A DNA stretch of 64,000 nt, taken from assembly GCA_016795505.1 (NCBI GenBank), contig JAEUHH010000055.1, positions 1 to 64,000 of the forward strand, in the 5' to 3' direction. Position numbers and translations under genes: made by a program. Positions 15,330 to 24,524 of this stretch are shown in pieces. Positions within the stretch are counted from its first letter, which is position 1; the number at the start of each line of letters is the position of its first letter. This DNA is from Verrucomicrobiales bacterium. GTDB taxonomy: Bacteria > Verrucomicrobiota > Verrucomicrobiia > Verrucomicrobiales > DEV007. The notes below the pieces were generated by a model. The model was not told where the DNA came from. It saw only the letters and a program-made list of their open reading frames with translations, and made no database searches.

Positions 15330-16841
15330 ATGAGTTCCCCAGAAAACGACGCCAAAGCCAGACGCAATCGACTCCTCGTCCTGCTCGCCGCCTTTCTCGG
15401 CTGGCTGTTCGACGGCTTCGAGATGGGCCTGTTTCCCCTCGTCGGTCCGCCAGCCCTGGCCGATCTGCTCGGTCCCGATGCCCCCGCGGGCGACAGTGCC
15501 AAATGGTTCGGCGCCATCATCGCCGTCTTCCTCGTCGGCGCGGCCAGTGGAGGCGTCATCTTCGGCTGGCTGGGTGACAAAATCGGCCGCGTCCGGGCCA
15601 TGGCGCTGAGCATCCTCACCTACGCCCTGTTCACCGGCTTCTGCGGCTTTGCCACCGAAGCCTGGCAACTCGCCGCCCTGCGTTTCATCGCTTCTCTGGG
15701 CATGGGCGGCGAGTGGTCGCTCGGCGTCGCCTTGGTGAATGAAGTCTGGCCCGGCAAGTCACGCGCCATCGTCGCCGGTCTCATCGGGGCAGCGGCCAAT
15801 TTCGGCTACCTCCTCGTCGCCGTGCTCAGCATGTCTCTGCTCAGCTTCATCGACAATGTCGAGGGTCTGATACTCGGTCTCGGCCTCTCCCAGGCGACCG
15901 CCGATCACCTGCTGCAAAATTCGGCCTGGCGCTTCCTCATGATCAGCGGCGCCCTGCCCGCCCTGCTCATCTTCCTGATCCGCGCCTTCGTGCCGGAATC
16001 GGAGAAATGGGAGGAGGAACATGCAAAAGGCACCACCTCCCATTGGGCCCGCGCCGACCTCGTCGGCGTGCTGGGCGGCTCGCTCGCCGCGCTCGTCATC
16101 ATCTGGGCCTGGTCACCCGCCGGCGTGGCGCCCCTGTTGGCCACCGGCATCACCGTCGTCGGACTCGCCGCGGCCGGAATCGGCTTCCTGCACCCGGTGC
16201 GCCAGTATCTGCGCCGCGCCGTTGCCGCCGGCAGCCTGAGCCCCGAAAAAGGGGGCGAGGTGCTGCGCATGATGCTCCTCGGAGCCGGTCTCGGTGCCGT
16301 CGCCCTGCTCGGCACCTGGGGCTCGACCCAGTGGGCGCCGCGATGGGCCACCGAGCTGGAGCCCGATCCCGCCAAGCATGCCAAGGAGTGGACCCTCATC
16401 TGGCTGTCCCTCGGCGCCATCACCGGCACCTTTCTCGCCGCCATCGCAGCGGGACGCTTTGGCCGCCGCATCACCTACGTCGCCCTGTGCGTGCTGTCCC
16501 TGGCTTCCGCGCTGATCCTGTATCAGGGCAACAGCAGCTACGGCGACTTTTTCCTGCCCGCCGCCTTCCTCGCCGGCACCATGACGGCATCCTTCTACGG
16601 CTTCTTCCCACTCTACTTCCCCGAGTTGTTCCCCACCGCAGTGCGGGCCACGGGACAGGGTTTTGCGTTCAATTTCGGGCGTATCCTCGCGGCGGTCGGT
16701 GGCTTGCAGACAGCGACGCTGATGAGTTTCTTCGGCGGCAGCTTTCCCATGGCCGGCTCCGTGATGGCCGCCGTCTACATCTTCGGCATCGTGCTCATCT
16801 ACTTCGCGCCCGAGACCAAGGGACGGGAATTGCCCGAGTGA
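15330..16841 (+). CDS. MFS transporter, sugar/metabolite:H+ symporter type
   Basis: The 503-residue protein has about twelve membrane segments. It opens with RNRLLVLLAAFLGWLFDGFE (about 12-31), where the Asp in the first helix is typical of the metabolite:H+ symporter branch (AAHS/MHS types). The MFS loop signature GWLGDKIGRVRAMALSI follows near residue 75, and ASLGMGGEWSLGVALVNEVW near 130 is characteristic of the same branch. The second half contains GRFGRRITYVALCVL and ends FAPETKGRELPE, the PETKG motif of sugar-porter-like MFS proteins. The substrate is unknown. The frame is open upstream to 14490 but antisense to the nucleotidyltransferase, so the ATG at 15330 is used. A four-unit repeat array follows the stop codon. 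Confidence 0.88.
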   Translation: MSSPENDAKARRNRLLVLLAAFLGWLFDGFEMGLFPLVGPPALADLLGPDAPAGDSAKWFGAIIAVFLVGAASGGVIFGWLGDKIGRVRAMALSILTYALFTGFCGFATEAWQLAALRFIASLGMGGEWSLGVALVNEVWPGKSRAIVAGLIGAAANFGYLLVAVLSMSLLSFIDNVEGLILGLGLSQATADHLLQNSAWRFLMISGALPALLIFLIRAFVPESEKWEEEHAKGTTSHWARADLVGVLGGSLAALVIIWAWSPAGVAPLLATGITVVGLAAAGIGFLHPVRQYLRRAVAAGSLSPEKGGEVLRMMLLGAGLGAVALLGTWGSTQWAPRWATELEPDPAKHAKEWTLIWLSLGAITGTFLAAIAAGRFGRRITYVALCVLSLASALILYQGNSSYGDFFLPAAFLAGTMTASFYGFFPLYFPELFPTAVRATGQGFAFNFGRILAAVGGLQTATLMSFFGGSFPMAGSVMAAVYIFGIVLIYFAPETKGRELPE

Positions 16842-16848
16842 AAATTCC

Positions 16849-16933
16849 GATCAAACAGGGTCTCATCTCCGATCAAACAGGGTCTCATCTCCGATCAAAC
16901 AGGGTTGCATCGCCGGAGCAACCCTCTTTGATC
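16849..16933. repeat. Interspersed palindromic repeat, locus C (4 units)
   Basis: This is the longest array in the window. Units lie at 16849-16867 and 16871-16889 (both GATCAAAC-AGG-GTCTCATC), 16893-16911 (GATCAAAC-AGG-GTTGCATC) and 16915-16933 (GGAGCAAC-CCT-CTTTGATC, inverted). Linkers are TCC, TCC and GCC, so the period is exactly 22 bp. The array starts 8 bases after the MFS stop codon and ends 53 bases before the AddB start codon. The inverted last unit can pair with any of the first three. Confidence 0.9.
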
Positions 16934-16985
16934 GGCTTTCTGCTTGGCTCCGGACCAAACCGGCCTACCCTACGGGCTGACACCG

Positions 16986-19970
16986 ATGCCGCCCGCCGAT
17001 CAGCCTGAACTTTTCCCCGCCGGAGACGCGGCTCCGCCGGCTCCTCGCCGGCATTTTCTCTCCTGGGATCGCCCGCTCCTTGAGCAGGCGGCGGATTGGC
17101 TGCTGGGAAGGGCCGGGGACAGGTTACCCATCGACCTGAGCCACCTGCTGGTCATCGTGCCCACGCGGAATGCCGGTCGCAGGTTCCGCGAGATGCTCGC
17201 CAACCTCGCCGATGCCCGCGGCACGGCGGTGAGCCCGCCCCTCGCCGCACCACCCACTATCCTGATCCGGCCTCAACCGGGAGCATCGGGACTACCGGTC
17301 GCCTCCGAGCTGGAAGCCACGGCGGCGTGGATCGCGGTGCTGGAGCGGACCGATCTCGGGTCGCTACGGGCCTTGTTCCCCGTCGATCCACCGGAGCAGG
17401 ACTTCACCTGGGCCCGCGGCACGGCCCGCGACCTCGGCGCGCTGAAGCGCACTCTCGGAGAGGCCGGCCTTGGCTTTGGAGATGTGTTAAAACGGCTGCC
17501 CGAAGGGCACGAGGACACGCCTCGCTGGCAGGATCTCGCCGCCTTGGAGGAGCGCTGGCGGCAGTATCTCGAGAAAACACCCGGCCGCATCGACCGGGAG
17601 CCGGCCTGCGCCCGCGCCGCCCGACAAGCCCGCCTGCCGGAGGGCATCCGCGAGGTCATCGTGCTCGGCACACCCGATCCGATGCCTCTCGCCGTGGATG
17701 CGTTGGAATCCCTCGTGGCGGCTGGCGTGCCGGTGACCGTGGCGATCTATGCACCTGACTCTTTGAGCGAAGCCTTTGACGCATGGGGCCGCCCGCGGGC
17801 GGAAACTTGGCTCCGGGAGACCATCGATTTACCCGATTTCTTCGGATCCGTCCAGGTGGTGGCCAATCCCGACGGCGTGATCGAACGCGTCCTGGATCTT
17901 GCCGAGGCCATCGAGCATCCCGCCGAGACGCTCGCGATCGGCGCGGTGGATGCGGACATGGCGCCGCTGTTGGAGTCAGCCCTGCAAGCGCGCGGCATCC
18001 CGGCCTTCGATCCCGAGGGCTCCCGCGTGAATCAGGAGGGCTTTCATCATTTTTTGAAATGCCTGACCGATCTCCTCAGCCGGCCACGGTTCGATGCGGC
18101 GGTGGAATTTCTCCGCATCCCGGTGGTGGAGGGCTGGCTCGCCACCACGGTCGATCATACGGACCGCTGGCAGAGCACCTGGGGCCTGCGGGCGATCGAC
18201 GAATGCCACGCCCGCCACCTGCCCGACTCCCTCTCGAGCCTGCGGCATTTCCTCGACCACAATGCGGCCGAACAGATGGGATACGCCCTCGCCTCTGCCG
18301 CGATCAGCCGGCTCGAAGAATTGATCGCCGATCTCAACGAGGGGCCGCTGGCGGAACGCCTGCCCACCATACTGCGCGAGATTTTCGCGTCCCTCCCCCT
18401 GCTCGACGAGTCGGACCGCCGGTGGACCGAAAAGACCATCGAGGCCGCCGCCCCCGTGCTGATGCGGGACCTTGCCCAACTCGACGGATTCGAGGATGCG
18501 GGCCTGAAATGGACCGCCGCCGACCGGATGTCCCTGCTGTTGGATAACGTGGGAGACGTCGCGCTGAGCGAGGATCGGCCTTCCGGCGCCATCGAACTCC
18601 AGGGCTGGCTCGAGCTGCTCTGGGAAGACGCCCCGCACCTCGTGATCGCCGGATTGAACGACGGCATCGTGCCCGAAGCAATCGTCGGCGACGCCTTCCT
18701 ACCCGACAACCTGCGCAGTCTGCGAACGCTGCGTCTGAAGACGAACGACGAACGATTCGTCCGCGACATCTACCTGCTCCGCGCCCTGGTGGAATCGCGG
18801 CGGGAGAGCGGACGGCTGGACATCCTGGTGCCCAAGACCAACACCGACGGCGAGCCGCGCCGGCCCTCCCGGCTGCTGTTCCGCTGCTCCGATGCCGATC
18901 TCCCCGCCCGCGTCGCGCATCTGTTCCGCGAGGTCGAACTGTCCGGCATCCAGACCTCGTGGTCGCCCGGCTTTGCCCTGGTACCGGGCCTGCCCCGCGC
19001 AGGCGAGCCGGAGAAGGTCATCGAACGCATCTCAGTGACGGATTTTTCCCAATATCTCCGGTCGCCCTTTCACTACTGGGCGCAACGACTTCGCCGCCTC
19101 GCCGAAATCGACCCGGGCAAGGCCGAAATGGATGCGCTCGACTTCGGTAATTTCTGCCACGCGGTGCTGGAGTGCTACGGCACGGACGACCAAGCCAGAA
19201 CGTGGACCGACGCCTCACGAATCGCGGCCTATTTCGACGCCAAAGCCGACGAGATCGCTCTGGCGAGCTACGGTCGCCACCCCGGCCTCGCCATTCGCAT
19301 GCAGATCGAAGCCGCCAAGCGCCGCCTCGCCGCAGCGGCCGAGGCCGAAGCGGCCGCCCGCCGGGACGGTTGGGAGATCATCGCGGTCGAAGCCCGCATC
19401 CACGAATCCTACCCATTGCCACTCGGCGGCATCGAAGTGGTCGGAAAGATCGACCGCATCGAGCGGCGGGGAGACACCATCCGGGTGCTCGATTTCAAGA
19501 CCGTCGACAGCCCGAAGAACCCGAAGCGGGATCACTTCGTCGAGAACCGCCTGGGTGACGAACCAGAGTGGCCACCGCCGTACGCGTTCTTCGATTACCT
19601 GTCGCTCTCATCCAATTCCTCGGCGTCGGCGCAGCCGAAGCGCTACCGCTTCCACAATCTCCAACTCCCCCTTTACGCACTGGCCCTGTCCGGAGTTTAC
19701 AGGGATCAGGAAATTCACTGCGGCTACTTCCAACTGGCCAAAGCCGCATCCGATGTCAAACCGGAGACCTGGGTCGTCGATCAGGCCCTGCTCGACGCGG
19801 CGAAGCGATGTGCCGAGGGCGTGATCGCCGACGTGCTGGCGGGTCAGTTCGGCCGCATCCGCCCCATGCCGCAAAACGATCCTCTCACCCCCTGGCATCT
19901 CGGCGTGCCAGAGAGAACGCTCGACCTCACCCATCTCGGCGGCGGCCGCGAACATGTCCAGACCTCATGA
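16986..19970 (+). CDS. addB: AddB-like PD-(D/E)XK nuclease subunit of a RecBCD/AddAB-type complex
   Basis: The 994-residue protein pairs with the helicase-nuclease encoded next. Its N-terminal half resembles an inactivated helicase (HLLVIVPTRNAGRRFREML) with no Walker A motif. The C-terminal part has the AddB/RecB-type nuclease: SVTDFSQYLRSPFHYWAQRL near 680, DFGNFCHAVLE near 720, and GKIDRIERRGDTIRVLDFKT near 822, with the catalytic Asp and DxK. The four-Cys iron-sulphur staple of Bacillus AddB was not seen. With AddA it should resect double-strand breaks for RecA. The ATG at 16986 is chosen over a TTG at 16944. Its stop overlaps the addA start (ATGA), so the pair is coupled. Confidence 0.82.
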   Translation: MPPADQPELFPAGDAAPPAPRRHFLSWDRPLLEQAADWLLGRAGDRLPIDLSHLLVIVPTRNAGRRFREMLANLADARGTAVSPPLAAPPTILIRPQPGASGLPVASELEATAAWIAVLERTDLGSLRALFPVDPPEQDFTWARGTARDLGALKRTLGEAGLGFGDVLKRLPEGHEDTPRWQDLAALEERWRQYLEKTPGRIDREPACARAARQARLPEGIREVIVLGTPDPMPLAVDALESLVAAGVPVTVAIYAPDSLSEAFDAWGRPRAETWLRETIDLPDFFGSVQVVANPDGVIERVLDLAEAIEHPAETLAIGAVDADMAPLLESALQARGIPAFDPEGSRVNQEGFHHFLKCLTDLLSRPRFDAAVEFLRIPVVEGWLATTVDHTDRWQSTWGLRAIDECHARHLPDSLSSLRHFLDHNAAEQMGYALASAAISRLEELIADLNEGPLAERLPTILREIFASLPLLDESDRRWTEKTIEAAAPVLMRDLAQLDGFEDAGLKWTAADRMSLLLDNVGDVALSEDRPSGAIELQGWLELLWEDAPHLVIAGLNDGIVPEAIVGDAFLPDNLRSLRTLRLKTNDERFVRDIYLLRALVESRRESGRLDILVPKTNTDGEPRRPSRLLFRCSDADLPARVAHLFREVELSGIQTSWSPGFALVPGLPRAGEPEKVIERISVTDFSQYLRSPFHYWAQRLRRLAEIDPGKAEMDALDFGNFCHAVLECYGTDDQARTWTDASRIAAYFDAKADEIALASYGRHPGLAIRMQIEAAKRRLAAAAEAEAAARRDGWEIIAVEARIHESYPLPLGGIEVVGKIDRIERRGDTIRVLDFKTVDSPKNPKRDHFVENRLGDEPEWPPPYAFFDYLSLSSNSSASAQPKRYRFHNLQLPLYALALSGVYRDQEIHCGYFQLAKAASDVKPETWVVDQALLDAAKRCAEGVIADVLAGQFGRIRPMPQNDPLTPWHLGVPERTLDLTHLGGGREHVQTS

Positions 19971-22900
19971 TCCCGCCCGCCCCACAGACCGGCACCGGGG
20001 AGCGCAATCTCCTCATCGAGGCCTCCGCCGGTTCCGGCAAGACGCACCATCTGGTGGGTCGCATCCTGCGGCTGCTGATGACATTCCGTCAGCCGGACCG
20101 CATCATCGCCCTGACCTTCACGCGCAAGGCGGCGGGAGAGTTCTTTGACCGCATCCTCGGCGCCCTCGCCAGCGCGGCGGCTTCGGATGAGGCGGCAGAA
20201 AAGACCGCCCGGGAATACCGGGTCGAGGGCCTGACCCGCGGCGCCGCGCTCGACCTGCTGCGCCTGGCCACCGATTCCCTGCACCGACTTTCTCTGGGCA
20301 CGCTGGACAGCTTTTACTCACGGGTGCTGCGCACCTTTCCGGCGGAGTTCGGCATCTCCGGTGGCTTCGAGATCATCCAGGAATCGGCCGTCCCGGGGAT
20401 CCGACGCGATGTTTTCGACGTGGTGCTCTCCGACCTGGGAAATGCGGAAGGATTTCTCGACGCCTTTCGCCAGGCCACCTTCGGCAATGACGAGAAGCAT
20501 CTGCTGTCGCATCTGGATGACTTCGTCACCGACTACCACCGACTCCTTCTCGCCTGTCCGGAGGCGGACCGCTGGAGTCGGCCCGAGATCATCTGGCCCG
20601 AGGCGCCCTGGTGGCTCGTGGCCCGATTCGAGTTGGATGATATCGTCCGTCGGCTGCTGGAGGGCGTGCCTGCCGCTGCGGCGCAGGACAAGAGAGCCGG
20701 AAAGGGCATCGAGGATTTCGCCCGCACGCTCCCGCTTTTTGCCAGCGGTGCGACCGGACGGAGATTTTCGACGCTCCACGAGAATGCCATGGAGTCGCTC
20801 GACGATCTGCGCGCGGGAAGCCTGGATACGATCGCTTACTATAAAAGGGGCGGCCTCAAGATCGACCCCGATTTCCAGCGGGCACTGGCCGAGGCGATCG
20901 GCTACATCTTTCAGCGCGACATCGCCACCCGGCTGCAACAGACCGCCGGCATCCACGCCATCGTGCGCCGCTACGAATCGCTCTACCACGCCGGCGTCCG
21001 ACGAAAAGGACGGCTGAGCTTCGACGACATCCTCGTGCTGCTGTCGGGAGCCGCGCCCGACGATTCGGCCGACAACAGCTCGGCACGGCGGGAGCTGTCG
21101 ATGATAGACGACCGTCCCGACGCCTCGCAGCGACGCCTGCGGGTCGACTACCGGCTCGACGGACGATTCCACCACTGGCTCATCGACGAATTCCAGGACA
21201 CCAGCCGCCCGCAGTGGCAGGTGTTGCAGAATCTCATCGACGAAGTCATCGACGACGACTCCGGCGACCGCTCGTTTTACTACGTCGGCGACGAAAAGCA
21301 GGCCATCTATGGCTGGAGGGGTGGCGACTCGCGGCTCTTCCAGGAAGTGCGCCGCCGCTACAACCAGCCCTCACGTCCGGTCGAGCGCCAGATCGCCGAG
21401 GAGCATCTCGACGTCTCATGGCGCTCGGGGCCCGTGATCCTCGATGCGGTGAATGCGGTGTTTGGAAATTACCAGGGCCTGTCCGACCTGCTGGGCCCCG
21501 ATCATGCCCCGGTGATTTGGGAGCGCTGGCAGCAAACCAACGCCGGCCGTCACGAACCCAGCGAGCGCACCCGGCTGCGTCCCGGCTTTTTCCAATTCGT
21601 CACCGTCGGTTCATCCGGCACCGAAGACGAGACTGGCGGAGACGATGACGGCTCCTGGGACGGCCCCGGCGCCCAGTGGGAGGTCGTCCGCGAGATCCTC
21701 AACAGCATTGATCCAGTGACGAACCGCCTCAGCGTGGCCGTCCTGATGCGCCGCACCCGGCAGGCGGCCCAGCTCGCCGATTACCTGCGTCAGCATGGCG
21801 ACATACCCGTGATGCTGGAAGGCCAGACCCTGATCGGCGCCGATCACCCGGTCGCGACTTCCTTCCACTCCCTGCTTCATCACGCGGCGCATCCGGGAGA
21901 TTCCACCGCCTGGGAGCACCTCGCCATGACACCGGCCCTGCTCCGGCTCGATCACGATTCATTGAAGCAGGAGCGCCACCGCCTGCCACGCCAGGTGCTG
22001 GCCCGCCTGCACGACCGGGGTTTTGCCGCCGTCTTTGCCGATTGGGTCGACCGCCTCGCGGCCGGGCTCCCCGACGGCTTCGACACCTTTACCCGCCGCC
22101 GCATCGACCAGATCGCCGAGGCCTGTCGCCGCTTTGACTTGACCGGATCACGCTCGATTGACGGCTTTTTGGATCACCTCACCGGCTACGCCATCTCCGA
22201 CGCTCCTTCCGCGGGCGTGGTCCAGATCATGACGATCCACAAGGCCAAGGGGCTCACCTTCGACGCCGTCATCGTGGCCGATCTGAAGCCGAAAGCCATC
22301 ACCGCACTCCAGGATCTCACCGCGCTGAAGGGATACGACGAGTCACGCCAACTCCGCTGGGTGATGACCAGCCCGCGCAAAGAGATCGCCCTGAACATCG
22401 AGCCGCTCCGCAGCGCCCATCACGAAGCCGCGATGGATGGTGCCCTCGAAGAGTTGTGCAATCTCTACGTCGCCCTGACCCGCGCGAAATACGCCAACTA
22501 CGTCGTCTCGCCGCCGCTACCCAAAGACCAGGGCAGTTGCGCACCCCATAATCTGCTGGCCCGCCAGTTCGCCGCCGCCGGCAGCACACCCCAGGGGGGC
22601 TACATCGGCGATGTACCCGTGACGATCCATCACCAGTCCGGTCTGCCCGACTGGGTGTCCGCCACCGCCGGCGAGCGCAGCGGACCGGCTCCGTCGACAG
22701 AGCGGGAATCCCGCCCGGTCGTCACCGCCCGGCGCCGCTTCCCCCCCCGACACCGACGCATCCCGTCGAATGCCGCCGACAAAAAAACCTGGGGCGGCGT
22801 CGCCCGGCTTTTCTCTCCCGACAGCGGGTCCGCCACGGGACTGGGAACGGTCGTGCATGCCCTGTTCGAGCAAATCGAGTGGATCGAGGGCCTCGACCGG

Positions 22901-23326
22901 CGCCGATTCGACGCCGTGCTCGCTGCGTCGCCGGAATTTGCCGACGAAGCGCTCGATCACCTCGACCGATCCCTAGCCATCGACGAGATCCGCGACCGTT
23001 TCACACGTAGCCGACACGCCGATCCCCTGCTCTGGATCGAAAAGCGCTTCGAGTTGATCACCACCGACGGCGAATGGGTGTCCGGTGTCTTTGACCGGGT
23101 CACGTTGGAGCGCGATGCCTCGGGCCGCTTCGTCGCCGGACACATCGTCGATTACAAAACCAACCGCGTCTCCACCCCCGCCGAGTTGGATGAAGCCACT
23201 GAGCACTACCGCTCACAGATGACCATCTACCGGACCGCCCTGGCCCGGCTCACGGGACTCGCCGAGTCGGCCATCGGCGCCGAATTGATCTTCACCCGAC
23301 CCGGCGTGATCCGTCGGGTCTTCTGA
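19967..23326 (+). CDS. addA: AddA-like UvrD-family helicase/exonuclease
   Basis: The 1119-residue protein carries the full superfamily-1 helicase set: Walker A IEASAGSGKTHHLVGRIL near 13-30, motif Ia IIALTFTRKAAGEFFDRI, motif II WLIDEFQDTSRPQW near 404, motif III GDEKQAIYGWRGG near 441, motif V VQIMTIHKAKGLTFDAVI near 755 and motif VI NLYVALTRAKYANYVV near 836. A C-terminal RecB-type nuclease follows (GTVVHALFEQIEW near 963; GVFDRVTLERDASG and HIVDYKTNR near 1040-1065). It is the motor and 5' or 3' nuclease of the AddAB complex in double-strand-break repair. The ATG at 19967 overlaps the addB stop. A two-unit repeat follows 13 bases after its stop. Confidence 0.9.
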   Translation: MIPPAPQTGTGERNLLIEASAGSGKTHHLVGRILRLLMTFRQPDRIIALTFTRKAAGEFFDRILGALASAAASDEAAEKTAREYRVEGLTRGAALDLLRLATDSLHRLSLGTLDSFYSRVLRTFPAEFGISGGFEIIQESAVPGIRRDVFDVVLSDLGNAEGFLDAFRQATFGNDEKHLLSHLDDFVTDYHRLLLACPEADRWSRPEIIWPEAPWWLVARFELDDIVRRLLEGVPAAAAQDKRAGKGIEDFARTLPLFASGATGRRFSTLHENAMESLDDLRAGSLDTIAYYKRGGLKIDPDFQRALAEAIGYIFQRDIATRLQQTAGIHAIVRRYESLYHAGVRRKGRLSFDDILVLLSGAAPDDSADNSSARRELSMIDDRPDASQRRLRVDYRLDGRFHHWLIDEFQDTSRPQWQVLQNLIDEVIDDDSGDRSFYYVGDEKQAIYGWRGGDSRLFQEVRRRYNQPSRPVERQIAEEHLDVSWRSGPVILDAVNAVFGNYQGLSDLLGPDHAPVIWERWQQTNAGRHEPSERTRLRPGFFQFVTVGSSGTEDETGGDDDGSWDGPGAQWEVVREILNSIDPVTNRLSVAVLMRRTRQAAQLADYLRQHGDIPVMLEGQTLIGADHPVATSFHSLLHHAAHPGDSTAWEHLAMTPALLRLDHDSLKQERHRLPRQVLARLHDRGFAAVFADWVDRLAAGLPDGFDTFTRRRIDQIAEACRRFDLTGSRSIDGFLDHLTGYAISDAPSAGVVQIMTIHKAKGLTFDAVIVADLKPKAITALQDLTALKGYDESRQLRWVMTSPRKEIALNIEPLRSAHHEAAMDGALEELCNLYVALTRAKYANYVVSPPLPKDQGSCAPHNLLARQFAAAGSTPQGGYIGDVPVTIHHQSGLPDWVSATAGERSGPAPSTERESRPVVTARRRFPPRHRRIPSNAADKKTWGGVARLFSPDSGSATGLGTVVHALFEQIEWIEGLDRRRFDAVLAASPEFADEALDHLDRSLAIDEIRDRFTRSRHADPLLWIEKRFELITTDGEWVSGVFDRVTLERDASGRFVAGHIVDYKTNRVSTPAELDEATEHYRSQMTIYRTALARLTGLAESAIGAELIFTRPGVIRRVF

Positions 23327-23339
23327 TCGGCGGCTTTCC

Positions 23340-23380
23340 GATCGAACCCTGTTTGATCGCCGATCCAACCGGGTTGCATC
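23340..23380. repeat. Interspersed palindromic repeat, locus D (2 units)
   Basis: Unit 1 (23340-23358) is GATCGAAC-CCT-GTTTGATC; unit 2 (23362-23380) is GATCCAAC-CGG-GTTGCATC; linker GCC. The outer flanks are TTTCC and GGAAA, as at other loci. It lies between the convergent addA and a small secreted-protein gene, immediately beside a terminator. Confidence 0.85.
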
Positions 23381-23381
23381 G

Positions 23382-23423
23382 GAAAAAAAAAGACCCGATG
23401 GAGCAGGACACTCCACCGGGTCT
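23382..23423 (-). terminator. Rho-independent terminator for the minus-strand small secreted protein
   Basis: On the minus strand the stem AGACCCGGTGGAG (23423-23411) pairs with CTCCATCGGGTCT (23403-23391), with one wobble pair, around a 7-base loop, followed by nine T. It lies about 70 bases after the stop at 23492. The stem without the T-run could also help end addA transcription from the other side. Confidence 0.85.
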
Positions 23424-23491
23424 CTGAGGAAAGTGTGATCGCGGCGAGCCAGAAATGACCGCCGCGGCCCCTTTCGGGAAGTTGACTGCGA

Positions 23492-23779
23492 TCAGGCTTC
23501 GGTGACGGAGTCGGCCTTGCTGTGCTCGCTGACGACCTTCACCTTCTTGCCCACCAGAGCGGCGAGATCGGCCTTCTTGCCGTCCTTGCCTTTGGCTTCG
23601 GTGGTGGGGGTGACGGTGACCTTGGCGGTTTTGCCGCCGGCGAGTTCGACCACGAGGGCCTTGGTCTCGGCGTCGTAGCTGGTCAGTTTGCCTTCGTCGG
23701 TGACTTTCTTGCCGCAACCGGCGTAGGAGGCGCCGGCAGCGAGGCTGAGGGCGGTGATGATGGCGATGAGGTGTTTCAT
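23492..23779 (-). CDS. Small secreted protein of unknown function
   Basis: The 95-residue product has a clear signal peptide (MKHLIAIITALSLAAGASYA) followed by a Lys/Val-rich mature part: GCGKKVTDEGKLTSYDAETK, ALVVELAGGKTAKVTVTPTT and ADLAALVGKKVKVVSEHSK. The alternating pattern suggests a small beta-barrel that binds or coats something, similar to short periplasmic proteins of verrucomicrobia, but I do not recognise a named family. The Cys near the cut site is one residue too far for a confident lipobox. It has its own terminator and no operon partner. Confidence 0.75.
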   Translation of the reverse strand: MKHLIAIITALSLAAGASYAGCGKKVTDEGKLTSYDAETKALVVELAGGKTAKVTVTPTTEAKGKDGKKADLAALVGKKVKVVSEHSKADSVTEA

Positions 23780-23968
23780 AGGATTACTGAGTTGGCTAAT
23801 TGGACCGCACGCACCGGCGCGCGGATACTTGGTCGCAATTTAAACCGGAAAGCCGCCTCCGTGTCCATGTCATTTTTTGATATTTTCCGCCGCAATGGAG
23901 CCACTGTTTCCGTCTGGCAGCCCGGAGTCGGTCATGGTAAAACTGAGTGTCTCCATCCATTTCCCGAC

Positions 23969-24517
23969 ATGAAACGCCGCCATCTCCTCTGCCTGCTCGC
24001 CAGCGCGCTGCCACTCCCCACCTTTGCCCACCCGGTGCCGGATGTGCCGGTGCGCTCGTTCTTCGAAGCCGACGGCTCGAGCCGGATCGAGGTGGAGATC
24101 GACACCCGCTGCTTCACCGCCGACCCGGAGAACGAGCCGTATCTGGTGAACCGGGTCTTCAAGCAATTCACCGAGGCTGAGAAGTCCGCCCTCGTGACGA
24201 AGGCCCAAGCCTTCATCCCGAAGACGGTCGCCCTCTTCATCGAGCCCTCCGGCAAGGTGGATCCGACCTTTGAATACACCTTCACCTCCCACCGGGGCGA
24301 GCCGCTCGTCGGCGACGAGGATCCCGTCATGGTCACCGCCATCTGGAAGTCCAAGCCGGACCCGCGGCCGAAGGCCTACCGCATCGAGGCGTTGCCGGAA
24401 GGAAAACTGAGCGTGCTGTTCCTCAACCACGTCAACGATCAGGCTGTGCCGCGCTTTCAGGTGCTGTTCCCCGGCGAGAAAAGCTACCGCCTCGACATTC
24501 CCGGCTCGGCGCAGTGA
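23969..24517 (+). CDS. Exported protein of unknown function
   Basis: The 182-residue protein starts MKRRHLLCLLASALPLPTFA, a good Sec signal peptide. The mature part is a compact domain with VPVRSFFEADGSSRIEVEID near 30-50, PENEPYLVNRVFKQF, FEYTFTSHRGEPLVGDEDPV and LSVLFLNHVNDQAVPRFQVL near the end. I do not recognise the family; the pattern is that of a small beta-rich periplasmic protein. The frame is open upstream to 23522, but that part is antisense to the neighbouring small gene, so the ATG at 23969 is used. Confidence 0.7.
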   Translation: MKRRHLLCLLASALPLPTFAHPVPDVPVRSFFEADGSSRIEVEIDTRCFTADPENEPYLVNRVFKQFTEAEKSALVTKAQAFIPKTVALFIEPSGKVDPTFEYTFTSHRGEPLVGDEDPVMVTAIWKSKPDPRPKAYRIEALPEGKLSVLFLNHVNDQAVPRFQVLFPGEKSYRLDIPGSAQ

Positions 24518-24524
24518 CCGCGGG

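Noticed and set aside
16849-16933. The repeat array as a CRISPR array
   Set aside because: The units are separated by only 3 bases, with no spacers, and there are no cas genes.
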